This document shows, one piece after another, positions 16,601 to 25,365 of a stretch of DNA of 56,379 nucleotides (the stretch's first letter is position 1; every line of letters starts with the position of its first letter). This DNA is from Deltaproteobacteria bacterium (lineage in GTDB: Bacteria > Myxococcota > B64-G9). The stretch lies in the NCBI GenBank assembly GCA_019307065.1, contig JAFDKH010000012.1, positions 1-56,379 of the forward strand, read 5' to 3'. The notes below the pieces were generated by a model. It saw only the letters and a program-made list of their open reading frames with translations. It ran no database searches and was not told the DNA's origin. The position numbers were made by a program, and so were the translations under genes.

Positions 16601-17677
16601 TCACTCCGCGCTGAGCCGCAACATCTCAATTAAAGCAGTCAATGCGTTTTGCATGTCCTGGATGGCAATCGATTCATCTTTGGAGTGCTCGTCTTTTGCG
16701 CCGATGCCGACTACCGCCATTTGTATACCTTGATTGTTGTATATCGAGGCATCGGTGAAGCCAGTGATGAATATTGGCTTGGCCGTAATGCCAATCGTGG
16801 ACAGCGCTTGCTGGGCGATTTTGACAGGCGCCGCGTCGTCTGGAATCGAAACTGCCCGGCAGAGGTTGTCTGTAGATATCTCGGCTTTGGCACCGACCGA
16901 CTCGACTTGCTCATGAATAATGCGTTCCATTTCGGCGGCTAACTTGACGCCTTTTTCGTGATCGGCGCTGCGGCATTCGGCCAGGAATTTCACCTGATCG
17001 GGAACACCATTGCGGATCAGACCGCCTTCAATAACGCCCACGTTAGCCGTAGTCTCATGGTCGAGCCGGCCAAGCTTTAGTGCGCTGATTGCTTTTGCAG
17101 CGGCTAAAATGGCATTGATGCCTTTTTCGGGTTCCATGCCGGCATGCGCGGACTTGCCGGTAATGTCTACATCGATCGCAAAATAGGAAGGGCCGCCGAT
17201 TACGATTGTGTCGAGGGTGTCATTGTCCATCAAGAAACCGCGCTTGGCAGTGATTTGCGAGAAATCCATTTCTTTGACGCCCAACAGGCCGACCTCTTCC
17301 TGGCGGGAGACTGCAAATTCCACCGGCGGGTATACTTCGGCTACCCGCATGGCTTCCAGGACTTCAGCTATTCCAGCCTTGTCATCGGCACCTAAAATGG
17401 TGTCGCCCTTCGAGCGGATGACTCCATCTTCAATAACCGGCTCGATGCCGACCCCGGGTTTGACCGTGTCGGCATGACATGAGAGTAAAACCGGTTCTTT
17501 GCCCTGACAGCCCTTGGCCGGAAATTTGGCCAGCAGGTTGCCGTAATCATCCAGGCTGGCCTGTCCGCCGATTTTAGGAATTTCTACCAGCAAGTATTCC
17601 ATCATCTTGGCTTCATTGCCCGATTCAGAATCGATTTTAACCATTTCCAAAAACTGATTAACCATGCGTTCGGACAT
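16601..17677 (-). CDS. M20-family peptidase, PepT-like (tripeptidase-like)
   Basis: 358 residues from the ATG at 17677, which follows AAAGGAGA at 7 bases. The metal site of M20 di-zinc peptidases is intact: His68 and Asp70 in SCHADTV, bridging Asp98 in LGADDKAG, catalytic and ligand Glu127/Glu128 in SRQEEVG, and later ligands in MDNDTLD and GFTDASIYN. The dimerisation or lid domain (SAHAGMEPEKGINA) interrupts the catalytic domain as usual. The order of motifs fits the PepT-like subgroup that releases N-terminal residues from small peptides in the cytoplasm. It appears to be monocistronic, 106 bases downstream of the response regulator. Confidence 0.9.
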   Translation of the reverse strand: MSERMVNQFLEMVKIDSESGNEAKMMEYLLVEIPKIGGQASLDDYGNLLAKFPAKGCQGKEPVLLSCHADTVKPGVGIEPVIEDGVIRSKGDTILGADDKAGIAEVLEAMRVAEVYPPVEFAVSRQEEVGLLGVKEMDFSQITAKRGFLMDNDTLDTIVIGGPSYFAIDVDITGKSAHAGMEPEKGINAILAAAKAISALKLGRLDHETTANVGVIEGGLIRNGVPDQVKFLAECRSADHEKGVKLAAEMERIIHEQVESVGAKAEISTDNLCRAVSIPDDAAPVKIAQQALSTIGITAKPIFITGFTDASIYNNQGIQMAVVGIGAKDEHSKDESIAIQDMQNALTALIEMLRLSAE

Positions 17678-17783
17678 GCCGGTCTCCTTTCGTTTCGATG
17701 AGCGTGACAGGCAGGCTATCATATTCGGGTTAGAAGGTGTTTGATTAATGAATCAGATTTGGAAAGCTGTTATTACCTGGATT

Positions 17784-18470
17784 CTAGCGGTCATAGCGGT
17801 AGCCGACCCCGTGGACGGTCTGGATGATTTTCGGGTCCTTAGGATCTAGTTCGATACGTTTACGCAGCTTTGAGATGTGCTGGTCCAGGGTTCGGGACGA
17901 GGGTAGATAATTCTGTCCCCAGCAATGATTGAAAATCATGTTGCGATCGAGCACCTGGCCGGGGTTCTCGTGGAAATAACTAAGCAAGCGCACCTCTCTG
18001 AGGCTCAACTCGATCTGAGTATCAGAGCGTATTGCTCGCAGTTTGGCTGGAAAGATCTCCAGATCGTGCATATGGAAGGAGCCGACAAAGTGCTCGTCTG
18101 CTTTCTTGGCCAGGCACCTTCTGGTGACGGCCCGGATGCGGGCAATGACTTCCTTGACGCCGAAAGGCTTGACAATAAAGTCGTCGGCCCCCAATTCCAG
18201 GCCAAGGACCTTGTCAATCTCTTCAGATTTGGCACTTATGAAAATCAGCGGGATTGAAGAGTCTTTGGCGCGAATGCTACGGCAAACATCGTAGCCCGAA
18301 GCCTCGGGCATCATGATGTCAAGACACACAAAATCGGGGTTTTCATTGTTGAACAGTTCGAGGGCTTCGGCCCCGTTGGAAGCACAAACTACCTGGTAGC
18401 CTTCAGCTTCGAGGATGTCGGCCAGCCCTTCTCGGGTGAGTTTGTCGTCTTCGGCAACCAGTACCTTCAT
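17784..18470 (-). CDS. OmpR/PhoB-type response regulator
   Basis: 228 residues. The receiver domain has the acidic pair D8/D9, phosphoacceptor Asp51 in VCLDIMMP and the conserved Lys101 in VKPFG. A winged-helix DNA-binding domain follows (about 130-226) with the typical ending IQTVHGVGYRYDR. GGAG lies 7 bases ahead of the ATG and inside the end of the kinase gene, 1 base downstream of its stop, so the two are coupled. The kinase 18472-20052 is the obvious partner. Targets are not shown by the sequence, but the VWA gene of the same operon may belong to its regulon. Confidence 0.95.
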   Translation of the reverse strand: MKVLVAEDDKLTREGLADILEAEGYQVVCASNGAEALELFNNENPDFVCLDIMMPEASGYDVCRSIRAKDSSIPLIFISAKSEEIDKVLGLELGADDFIVKPFGVKEVIARIRAVTRRCLAKKADEHFVGSFHMHDLEIFPAKLRAIRSDTQIELSLREVRLLSYFHENPGQVLDRNMIFNHCWGQNYLPSSRTLDQHISKLRKRIELDPKDPKIIQTVHGVGYRYDR

Positions 18471-18471
18471 C

Positions 18472-20052
18472 TTACGACTCCGTCCTGACTAGCTGGGTAG
18501 CCAGCGTCAATTCAAAAGCGGCGCCCTGGGCTAAAGGCCTATAAACCAGATCACCGCCATGCAGCCGAGCCAGTTCGCGCGAGATCGAAAGACCAATACC
18601 GGTTCCGGCGGCTCCCTCACTGACTTCACAGCTCAAGCGCACGAAAGGTTCGAAGATGTGCTCTTGTTCGCCGGCTGGAATGCCGGGCCCGTTGTCTGTG
18701 ACCGTTATTATTGTTGTCGTGTCAGTCTGAGCGGCCCGAATTTCTACACGGCCGCCCTGGGCCGCATATTTCTCAACATTGCTCAAAAGGTTGCTCAGAA
18801 TTTGCTCGGCAACGTCCGGATCGATCAGGACCCTTCGGGGAGATTCGGATTGGAAGCTGACCTGGATGTTTTTGGCTTCGAGGGCTGGCCCGAAATAGTC
18901 AATCAGCCTGCCGATGATATCGTCGACCGTGCCGATGACCAGGTGCAGTTTCAATGCTTTTCGCTGCTGGCGTCCAAAAGTCAAGACGTTGTCGATCAAT
19001 CGGCTGAGGCGTTGTGACTCGGTGACGACAACATCAAGATACCGGTTTTGTTTTTCATCTTGCTCGTCAATGATACCCAGAAGGAGCTCGGCGTACATAC
19101 GTATGTTGGTCAAGGGTGTCTTGAGCTCGTGAGAAACGTGGTTTACAAAGGAAACCCGTTGGCCGGCCCGATGAAGTTCTCGCGAACTTTCCCTGTAGAA
19201 ATAAACAGCCAGGCCGATTAAACCCAGGCCAACCACAACCAGGCCGGACACCAGGTAAAAGAGCGTACCTGACCCGAGTGCTTTGCCGCTGATAGAGGCA
19301 GATGAGTAGTAGACTAGACGCCAGGGCTTGAGCGGAGCTGCGACTGTCATGGCAACCACGGGTTGTTCGCTGGCTTGAGGTTGATAGTCGCCCCAGCGAT
19401 AGAGAATCTCGTCCTTTGAATCCAGCAGGGCAAGCGTGTCAACAGAATCAGGCTTAGAGGCTGGCTCCAGGTAATCTGAACCAGGCAACTCTCCGATAAT
19501 ATCGGCAATCAGCCGGAACCGATCAAGCTCGAACCCGATTATCATATTGGCTTTGGTTCTCTGCCAGAAAATCAGATTAATCCCGCTGCCCCAGTACCAA
19601 GAATACCAGCCTTGCCCGGAAGCCTGTCCGGATGGATCACCTTCGGAGCCTACATGAAAGAACAAGGATTGATCTTTCCAGACTTGTCCGGCGCGTTCGA
19701 TAAACTCTTTTTCGTTCTGACTGATGGGTTGATCGACGGCAGGATGAAGCAAGCGGCCGTCTGGGTCGAGCACAAATATTTGTCGAATGACGGGATTTTT
19801 TCGACAAACCACTCTCAGGCTATCGGGCTGCAAGACGAGTTTGGCGCTCAATCCCTGCAGAAAGCGTTCTCTTTCAGAAATGACTTTCTGGATTGTTTTG
19901 TCGATATCTTTGAGCTTGTCGGTCTGGAGTTGCCTGAAAGACTTCTCGATCTCAGCCCGCTCATTATCAACTAGCCGGAGCCCAAGCCAGGCCATCAACC
20001 CCAAAGGTAAAAAGACCAGCAACAAAAGGATGATGACGAGCTTGGGCTTCAC
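18472..20052 (-). CDS. Membrane sensor histidine kinase
   Basis: 526 residues. Two membrane segments (about 5-27 and 262-286) enclose a 230-residue periplasmic sensor region of no recognised family. The cytoplasmic part has a HisKA dimerisation domain with His308 in NHVSHELKTPLTN, and an ATPase domain with the N box (NLLSNVEKYA), G1 (TDNGPGIP) and G2 (GTGIGLSIS). There is no HAMP or PAS domain visible. The start is a GTG at 20052, with a rather distant GAGGT. It is encoded between the VWA protein (15 bases upstream) and the response regulator (1 base downstream). Confidence 0.93.
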   Translation of the reverse strand: MKPKLVIILLLLVFLPLGLMAWLGLRLVDNERAEIEKSFRQLQTDKLKDIDKTIQKVISERERFLQGLSAKLVLQPDSLRVVCRKNPVIRQIFVLDPDGRLLHPAVDQPISQNEKEFIERAGQVWKDQSLFFHVGSEGDPSGQASGQGWYSWYWGSGINLIFWQRTKANMIIGFELDRFRLIADIIGELPGSDYLEPASKPDSVDTLALLDSKDEILYRWGDYQPQASEQPVVAMTVAAPLKPWRLVYYSSASISGKALGSGTLFYLVSGLVVVGLGLIGLAVYFYRESSRELHRAGQRVSFVNHVSHELKTPLTNIRMYAELLLGIIDEQDEKQNRYLDVVVTESQRLSRLIDNVLTFGRQQRKALKLHLVIGTVDDIIGRLIDYFGPALEAKNIQVSFQSESPRRVLIDPDVAEQILSNLLSNVEKYAAQGGRVEIRAAQTDTTTIITVTDNGPGIPAGEQEHIFEPFVRLSCEVSEGAAGTGIGLSISRELARLHGGDLVYRPLAQGAAFELTLATQLVRTES

Positions 20053-20067
20053 GGGATTGTTTATACC

Positions 20068-21390
20068 TCAATAGTATTGTTGCATGTCGATTTCGTGATG
20101 AAGTTTTCTCATTTTCTTGCGTTGCCTGTCCCATTTGCCCGGGTCGAGGTTGTCGGCATCTGCTTTGTTGCCTTCACCAAAACGCCGCAGGCGCGGGGAC
20201 TTGTAAATCTTAGCATTGTCAAAGAGATATTTTCCATTATAGATCAGCACCTTCTGGGCCTCGGAAATTTTCCCCTGATCGCGTAACTCCAGGGCCCGCC
20301 GGTTGGTATAGTTGGCAATCTGTTCGACGGCGGCAATCATCACCTTGGCATTTGTATTGTCCCTAACCAACTTGGCTGAGCCCGTGAAGGTGACGCTGGT
20401 TGCTCCATTTAGTCGGGCATGCTTCTTGGTGACCAGGTCGGAGTAGTTCACCGATACTACAGCGACAGACTGCGTGCGACCGGCCGGGGATTTGGAGACT
20501 TCAACTTCCAAGAGTATGTATTTTTCTTGTTTGCCGTACAGTTGATTGATTTTGGTCGAGACCGACTGGCCGACTATGTCGGCATTCCGTCCCAACACTC
20601 GAACCGGGCGGATGCCCTCAGCGCATTTAATCGTGATTTCAACTTCGTTGGCAACGACTGAGAGAATATCGTTGAACTCATAGTTGAAAATTTGGGCTAA
20701 CTGTTCAGGTCCTTCGACGAAAGCATGATTGCCGTCGGAAGCCCTGGCCAATTTGACCATTAGATCTTCATTGTAGCCAAGGCCCAGACCGATAGTCGTG
20801 ACCGAGATGCCTTCTTTGATTAGTGAAGAACCCAGGGCCGCCAGGGCGTCCGGCGAACTCGGGCCTACGTTGGCCAGGCCGTCAGACATCAGGATTACCC
20901 GGTTGACCTGGTTTTCGACCAGGAACTTCTTGACCTCATGGGCGCCTTTGCTGACCCCGCCGAAAAGGGCGGTCATGCCGCCGGGCGACAGCCGGTTAAT
21001 GGCGTCAAAGATCTTGTGTCGGTCCGAGACCTTGGTAGCCGGAACCAGGACGCTGACGTTCTGGTTGTAGGCGACTACCGAAACAATGTCGTTAGAGCTC
21101 AAGCGGTCGATTGCCAAAATGGCGGCTTCTTTGGCGCGCTGGATTTTTTTGCCGCTCATCGAGCCAGATCGATCTAAAACGATCGCCACATTGACCGGCG
21201 GACGTTCTAGCTCTCTGGCCACCGCCACCCCGGTCAGGCCGATTTTTAGATAGGCGGTTTGCTTTTTCTCGGCCAACATCAGCGGGTGACTGACTGCCAC
21301 GTCCAGTTTGACTTGCTCGGCCCGGACGCTACAGACGCACAACATGCTGACAGCCAGGCAGGTTACCGAGATAGACTTGAATAACTTCAT
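20068..21390 (-). CDS. Exported von Willebrand factor A domain protein
   Basis: 440 residues from the ATG at 21390 (GGAG 6 bases upstream); residues 1-24 form a signal peptide. The VWA domain starts near residue 66 and has a complete MIDAS: D73-x-S75-x-S77 in LDRSGSMS, a Thr in GGMTALFGG and an Asp in MSDGLANVG. It is similar to YfbK/inter-alpha-trypsin-inhibitor-like secreted VWA proteins. The C-terminal half is a beta-rich region, then a helical, basic tail. The MIDAS would bind a divalent ion and a protein ligand in the periplasm. As first gene of the operon with a sensor kinase and regulator it could present a signal to the sensor region, which is inferred from context. Confidence 0.9.
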   Translation of the reverse strand: MKLFKSISVTCLAVSMLCVCSVRAEQVKLDVAVSHPLMLAEKKQTAYLKIGLTGVAVARELERPPVNVAIVLDRSGSMSGKKIQRAKEAAILAIDRLSSNDIVSVVAYNQNVSVLVPATKVSDRHKIFDAINRLSPGGMTALFGGVSKGAHEVKKFLVENQVNRVILMSDGLANVGPSSPDALAALGSSLIKEGISVTTIGLGLGYNEDLMVKLARASDGNHAFVEGPEQLAQIFNYEFNDILSVVANEVEITIKCAEGIRPVRVLGRNADIVGQSVSTKINQLYGKQEKYILLEVEVSKSPAGRTQSVAVVSVNYSDLVTKKHARLNGATSVTFTGSAKLVRDNTNAKVMIAAVEQIANYTNRRALELRDQGKISEAQKVLIYNGKYLFDNAKIYKSPRLRRFGEGNKADADNLDPGKWDRQRKKMRKLHHEIDMQQYY

Positions 21391-21433
21391 GATCAGCTCC
21401 TTTCTCCTTCTACCAGATTTAGAAAACATATAA

Positions 21434-21466
21434 CCCTCCTTTTTTTCTATTTCAGCCGAAGGAGGG
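21434..21466 (-). repeat. 8-bp inverted repeat in the leader of the VWA gene
   Basis: CCCTCCTT (21434-21441) and AAGGAGGG (21459-21466) form a perfect inverted repeat with a 17-base spacer, 44-76 bases ahead of the VWA start. Read on the minus strand it would be in the 5' leader if transcription starts upstream of it. One arm mimics a Shine-Dalgarno sequence. It may be a leader hairpin or an operator. Confidence 0.4.
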
Positions 21467-21566
21467 CGGAGAGTGGTCTGATCGCTGTAAAATGTTTGTA
21501 AAAAAAGTGTGAAGCCCCAGGCAGGCTCTTACTGGCTACCTATACGGCCGGGACATTTGAGCCATC

Positions 21567-21596
21567 TTGTGGAATATTTTGGCTAATGACTATAGT
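21567..21596 (+). promoter_or_regulatory. Possible sigma70-like promoter for 21624-23048
   Basis: TTGTGG (21567-21572) and TATAGT (21591-21596) are 18 bases apart and lie 28 bases before the ATG. The match is moderate. The region is divergent with the VWA operon. Confidence 0.35.
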
Positions 21597-21623
21597 GTGG
21601 ATAAGTTCACAGGGAGGAACCTG

Positions 21624-23048
21624 ATGCGCAGACTAGCTGCAATCGTGCTTTGGGCCATTTTTGGAATATTCTTATCCGGAAACACTGAATGCCAGTACAA
21701 CAAATACGAACTCGAGCTCAGACCCGCCGGGCAAGAGCTGGAGCGTAAGCTGACTTGCTCGCGGCAAGGCTCACAAGACGATCAACCCGATCAAGTCAGG
21801 GTTTTCGACACCCAGCAACTCGAGCAAATCAGCGCCCAGTATTCGCAGCGCCTGACTAAGCCGGATGCCGAGATCCACACATTTAAAGACAAATTTCTGG
21901 GAACTATGCCTGAAGATATCGGGGGGGCCGGGCGCTATCTTCAACTGACGTCGCTGATGGGCAGTGCTTCGGTTTATTCGGAACGCTTCAGGGGCGACGC
22001 CGATCAGGCCGGACAGCTCGACAAATCTCTCAAGGGCGTCGATCAACTGGTCGACTACTTTGTCGGCTGGCTGACTGCCGAACTGAAAGACCAGCCGGGA
22101 CTGTCTCGATTACTGAAGTTTTGTGACACGCAACTGAGAGGCGATCTACACAACCTGGTCGTCTATTTGGCCTTGGCCGAAAGACTCTACTCCTTCGACA
22201 AGAAATCATCTGAAGAGATGGGTCTGCGAGTAGTTCACTACCTGGTCGAGCGCGGCTACTTTACTATGGTTCAGTTGCCAAAGCTGGCCGGAGCATTTTA
22301 CCGGGCCCAGTCCGATAAGCAGGCGCCAGAATTAATGGCCCGGCTACAGCGTTTCTTGGCCGGCAAGCTGGGGATTGCCGATTCCGAGCCAATCCCTGCA
22401 GCCTTGGCCTTCTTGTCTGAGGCCGAGCGCGCCAAAAAGTCTCTGGCTGCATATTTAAAAACCACTCCAGAATATAAAAAGCGCTGGAACAAGTGGAGCC
22501 TCGAGAAAAAATCTCGGCCCGAAGAAACACCGCCTGATCCTCTGGGTCTACTTGGTGATTTGATACTGGGAGAGATTGTGCGCCTGGATTTCAGCACAAA
22601 CGATCAGGTGAGCATCCGGCTTCATTCGGGAATTCAGCCCTACGCAAGCAATGGTAAATGGGTCAAAGCATCAAGCTTACTCGAGTGGCTTGACTTGGAA
22701 ATTCACGCCAAGAGTGGATTGCCGACATTTGCATATGCTTATTGGGCCGAGCCGGACGGCAAGTTCCAGAAAAAACATTTTGGCAATGTTGTCTTGAAGG
22801 ACGAAGCCCTTGCTGAATATGTGCTCTGGAGGAGCGGCCTGACCGCCCAAGAGGGTGTCGAATGGGATGATTTTTTAAAAAAACTCAAGCCCGGCCCGGC
22901 TGATAAATTACTGGCCCGCCTGGGCGAATTCAGATTTTCGTCAGAGAAGAACAAGCCGGATGCGGAAGCCGATCGGCCAAAATTGAGCGAGACTCCGCTG
23001 AGGCTGATCGGATCAGGTCTTGTCCAGGAAATCGAACCCAAAAAATAG
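21624..23048 (+). CDS. Exported protein of unknown function
   Basis: 474 residues from the ATG at 21624, supported by GGGAGG at 7 bases; a longer reading from a TTG at 21567 would run into the promoter-like region. A signal peptide (1-20) is followed by a largely alpha-helical, charged protein with no family that I recognise. Features are a short YNKYELELRPAG start, long amphipathic helices between 90 and 310, and a more beta-like segment around 330-430 (VRLDFSTNDQVSIRLHSG, FAYAYWAEPDGKF). No catalytic motif is obvious. The GIY-YIG gene follows after 12 bases and may be co-transcribed. Confidence 0.75.
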   Translation: MRRLAAIVLWAIFGIFLSGNTECQYNKYELELRPAGQELERKLTCSRQGSQDDQPDQVRVFDTQQLEQISAQYSQRLTKPDAEIHTFKDKFLGTMPEDIGGAGRYLQLTSLMGSASVYSERFRGDADQAGQLDKSLKGVDQLVDYFVGWLTAELKDQPGLSRLLKFCDTQLRGDLHNLVVYLALAERLYSFDKKSSEEMGLRVVHYLVERGYFTMVQLPKLAGAFYRAQSDKQAPELMARLQRFLAGKLGIADSEPIPAALAFLSEAERAKKSLAAYLKTTPEYKKRWNKWSLEKKSRPEETPPDPLGLLGDLILGEIVRLDFSTNDQVSIRLHSGIQPYASNGKWVKASSLLEWLDLEIHAKSGLPTFAYAYWAEPDGKFQKKHFGNVVLKDEALAEYVLWRSGLTAQEGVEWDDFLKKLKPGPADKLLARLGEFRFSSEKNKPDAEADRPKLSETPLRLIGSGLVQEIEPKK

Positions 23049-23060
23049 GGGAGCCTGTTC

Positions 23061-23399
23061 TTGAGGCGCAAGTACAAACGCATGCTCGACGGCATGCAGC
23101 AGATGTCTGAAGCCGGCAAAGAATACGGCGGCGGCGATCCCTGGTTTTTGTATGTTCTCGAATGTAATGACGGCTCGTTCTACACCGGAGTTACCAAGGA
23201 TATCGAGCGCCGATTGGCCGAGCACAATGACGGCAAAGCTTCAAAATATACGCGTACCCGGCGGCCGGTGAAGTTGTTGTATTTTGAGAACTGTGCCGGG
23301 CGAGCCGAGGCTTTGACTCGCGAGTACCAGGTCAAGAGCTTGTCACGAAAAGCCAAAGAGAAGCTGGTTAGCCCGGCGAGCGATTCCTCAGGGGATTGA
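23061..23399 (+). CDS. GIY-YIG nuclease-fold protein, UPF0213-like
   Basis: 112 residues. The start is uncertain: a TTG at 23061 has GGGGAG 7 bases upstream; an ATG at 23082 would trim the basic N-terminal extension. The domain itself spans about 31-105, with the modified GIY-YIG pair written here as WFLYVLEC and FYTGVT, the conserved Arg in DIERRLAEHN and the metal-binding Glu in EALTREYQ. Small single-domain members of this family are of uncertain role, possibly DNA cleavage or repair. It shares the strand with the exported protein just upstream, and its stop overlaps the end of the DUF3592 gene on the other strand by 12 bases. Confidence 0.85.
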   Translation: MRRKYKRMLDGMQQMSEAGKEYGGGDPWFLYVLECNDGSFYTGVTKDIERRLAEHNDGKASKYTRTRRPVKLLYFENCAGRAEALTREYQVKSLSRKAKEKLVSPASDSSGD

Positions 23400-23867
23400 A
23401 AGAAACCACCAGGTCAAGGCGGCGTCGCCGCCAAGTAAGATCAGACCCATCACCAGAAAAGTAAGACCGCCGACGGCCCCGCCGGGAACCAGGTAAGCTT
23501 CTTCATGGTTGTCGGGATTGTAATAGACCTGGACCTGCTGTTCGGGGTGGTAGAGTTTGGCGATCGTCTCGGCCTGGTCTCCGGTTCTGAAGTGAATTCG
23601 ATCGGCGGCGATTGTATTGGTCGAATACTCTTTTCCGTTCAGGCTGAAACGGAATTCCACCTCGGCCCAGTGAGCTTCGAAGGACTTGCCTCGGCGACCG
23701 GGAACCATGCCGTTGCCGACCTTGGACGAAACGATTGTCCCTTGAGTTGTCGGCCAGGCATGTCGCTTGCGCATAGAGAAGTACCTGGACGTCATTATCA
23801 GCCCGGCCACTCCAATGGCGCCCGGAACGGCAATCTTGGCAATTAATAATTGAGTGGCCGGATCCAT
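23388..23867 (-). CDS. DUF3592 membrane protein
   Basis: 159 residues from the ATG at 23867; the open frame extends upstream to 24161 but that part has a non-coding character. A membrane segment at 10-28 is followed by a DUF3592 domain: TTQGTIVSSKV, then VEFRFSLNGKEYSTN, then VQVYYNPDNHEEAYL, and a second membrane segment near the C-terminus. The domain is widespread and of unknown function. The DNA end overlaps the GIY-YIG stop, and the promoter side faces the Yip1-like gene at 24034. Confidence 0.82.
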   Translation of the reverse strand: MDPATQLLIAKIAVPGAIGVAGLIMTSRYFSMRKRHAWPTTQGTIVSSKVGNGMVPGRRGKSFEAHWAEVEFRFSLNGKEYSTNTIAADRIHFRTGDQAETIAKLYHPEQQVQVYYNPDNHEEAYLVPGGAVGGLTFLVMGLILLGGDAALTWWFLSIP

Positions 23868-24033
23868 GAAGTATCTTTTCCTTTGAAACGAAGGTGCCAT
23901 GCACCAGCTATTTGACCCAGCCGGATGGTAGCGAAACAGAAGATAGGTTGCAAGCCTCAAACCGGTTATAATGTCGTAACCAAGTAAATGGACATTAGCG
24001 GAGAATGGTGATCTGAGACGAGGTGTTTTGAAT

Positions 24034-24759
24034 ATGTTCAGAATTATTACCGTACTTTTTAGACCCTGGCAATTGAGCAAGGTTCTCACCGGCGGTCGGC
24101 CGTTTCGCTTGCTTGAACTACACATTGCCTCGGGCCTGTTGATTATTCCGACGTTTTTCATGACAATCTGGTTTGCCGAACAACTCGAAACCAGATTCGC
24201 CGATCAGCTGCCGGCCCCCCAGGCTGGATTGATGGCGACTATGGCGGAAGGGATCATGCAAGGCGTCCCCGATCCGCCGGCAATCAAGGCAGCCAAAATT
24301 ACCACCGGAATATTTGGCTGGCTGATCGGCGGAGTTGCCAGCGGGCTTCTGATAGTGGCCCTGTTTGGAAGCACCTTGTCCGGCTTGCGCGGCAAGCAGC
24401 AAGACATACACGGGCCTTCCGCCTGGAGAATGGCGTCAAGCGCCTCGATGTATTTACCGCTAGCGGTGGTCCCCGGCGTGCTCTGGTTTGACGTCTACTC
24501 CGGAATAAAAACAGGCCAAACCGGTCAGGTTCCTTTGGAAATTGTGTTTGCCGCATTGTTTTCCTTGTGGTTCATGTTTGGCCTGGGCAGCCTGGCCTGG
24601 GGTTGGTTGCGGCATGCCCTGCAGAAAAGCAAGCCGCGCGCGGCTTTTGAAGCAGTTTTATTTTGTCTGCTTAGCTGGTTTCTTGTCTGGCTGGCAATTA
24701 CGGTGGCCTGGACTTTGACCTGGGTGCCGGTCAAGCTGGTTCAGAGAATGATTGCCTGA
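24034..24759 (+). CDS. Yip1-like multi-pass membrane protein
   Basis: 241 residues from the ATG at 24034 (AGGTG 9 bases upstream); a TTG lies two codons ahead. The start RIITVLFRPWQLSKVLTGG is like Yip1-family proteins of Myxococcota, in which a short cytoplasmic stretch precedes about five membrane segments (near 30-52, 85-115, 140-155, 170-195 and 210-235). Function in bacteria is not established. The assignment is by general resemblance and could be wrong. Its stop is 2 bases away from the end of the TrmO-like gene on the other strand. Confidence 0.65.
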   Translation: MFRIITVLFRPWQLSKVLTGGRPFRLLELHIASGLLIIPTFFMTIWFAEQLETRFADQLPAPQAGLMATMAEGIMQGVPDPPAIKAAKITTGIFGWLIGGVASGLLIVALFGSTLSGLRGKQQDIHGPSAWRMASSASMYLPLAVVPGVLWFDVYSGIKTGQTGQVPLEIVFAALFSLWFMFGLGSLAWGWLRHALQKSKPRAAFEAVLFCLLSWFLVWLAITVAWTLTWVPVKLVQRMIA

Positions 24760-24761
24760 GT

Positions 24762-25298
24762 CTAGCGATGATGATCGTGGGTGTGATCGTGATCATGTTT
24801 ATGAGAAATGCCGCGCAGGTGGTCGAGTAAGTGGTGATGGTCTTCTAGTTGTTCAATCCAGCCGTAATTGGCATCGGCTTTTGCGTCGAGTTCGTTGATA
24901 TAGGGCTTGATGTCCAAAAGCGGGGTGCCGTCATAGAAGTCAAGCAAACTGGTCACCACCTCGTTGTTCACAATCTTTTTGAGTTTGACGACGCTCAGTC
25001 CGATCCGGGCCGGGCGGTTTGGTGATCGGCTGGCGAACAAACCGACTTGGGTATCTTTGGCCATAGCTGGCCTGACCGAGAGGTTGGTCGAGTCGGCGGC
25101 CTGGTCTAGATAAGCCAGGACGTATATGTACTTGAAACCAGACAGTTTAGCGAGCCCGGCCTGGTAATCCGGGTCGACTATCAGCCGCGACTCGCCTTCG
25201 TCTCTTTCGACCGGTTGCTTCGGGCAAAAATCACCGGCCTGGTAGGGTGTTCTGATCAGACCGATCGACTGGATCTTGATAGTTTTGTCTGAAGGCAT
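24762..25298 (-). CDS. TrmO-like (TsaA) tRNA-t6A37 methyltransferase with His-rich tail
   Basis: 178 residues from the ATG at 25298; the upstream ATG at 25310 directly abuts the AAAGG site, which instead suits the later start. The TsaA/TrmO fold is clear: SIGLIRTPYQ at the N-terminus, LAYLDQA, the RSPNRPARIGLSVVKL block and DGTPLLDIKPYI. In E. coli TrmO uses S-adenosylmethionine to methylate t6A37 of tRNA-Thr. The last 25 residues form a His/Asp tail (HKHDHDHTHDHH), so a metal-binding extension or a metal-dependent variant is possible; other TsaA proteins with such extensions are hard to assign. The gene diverges from the small protein at 25366. Confidence 0.85.
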   Translation of the reverse strand: MPSDKTIKIQSIGLIRTPYQAGDFCPKQPVERDEGESRLIVDPDYQAGLAKLSGFKYIYVLAYLDQAADSTNLSVRPAMAKDTQVGLFASRSPNRPARIGLSVVKLKKIVNNEVVTSLLDFYDGTPLLDIKPYINELDAKADANYGWIEQLEDHHHLLDHLRGISHKHDHDHTHDHHR

Positions 25299-25301
25299 AA
25301 C

Positions 25302-25331
25302 TTGCACCATCCTTTCACCTAAATTTATACT
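25302..25331 (+). promoter_or_regulatory. Possible sigma70-like promoter for the 25366-26585 unit
   Basis: TTGCAC (25302-25307) and TATACT (25326-25331) are 18 bases apart, 35 bases ahead of the ATG at 25366. It overlaps the start of the divergent TrmO-like gene, so the two units probably have overlapping control regions. Confidence 0.4.
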
Positions 25332-25365
25332 GGAACCCAGTGTCGTGCTCCGTTAGGATCAATTT

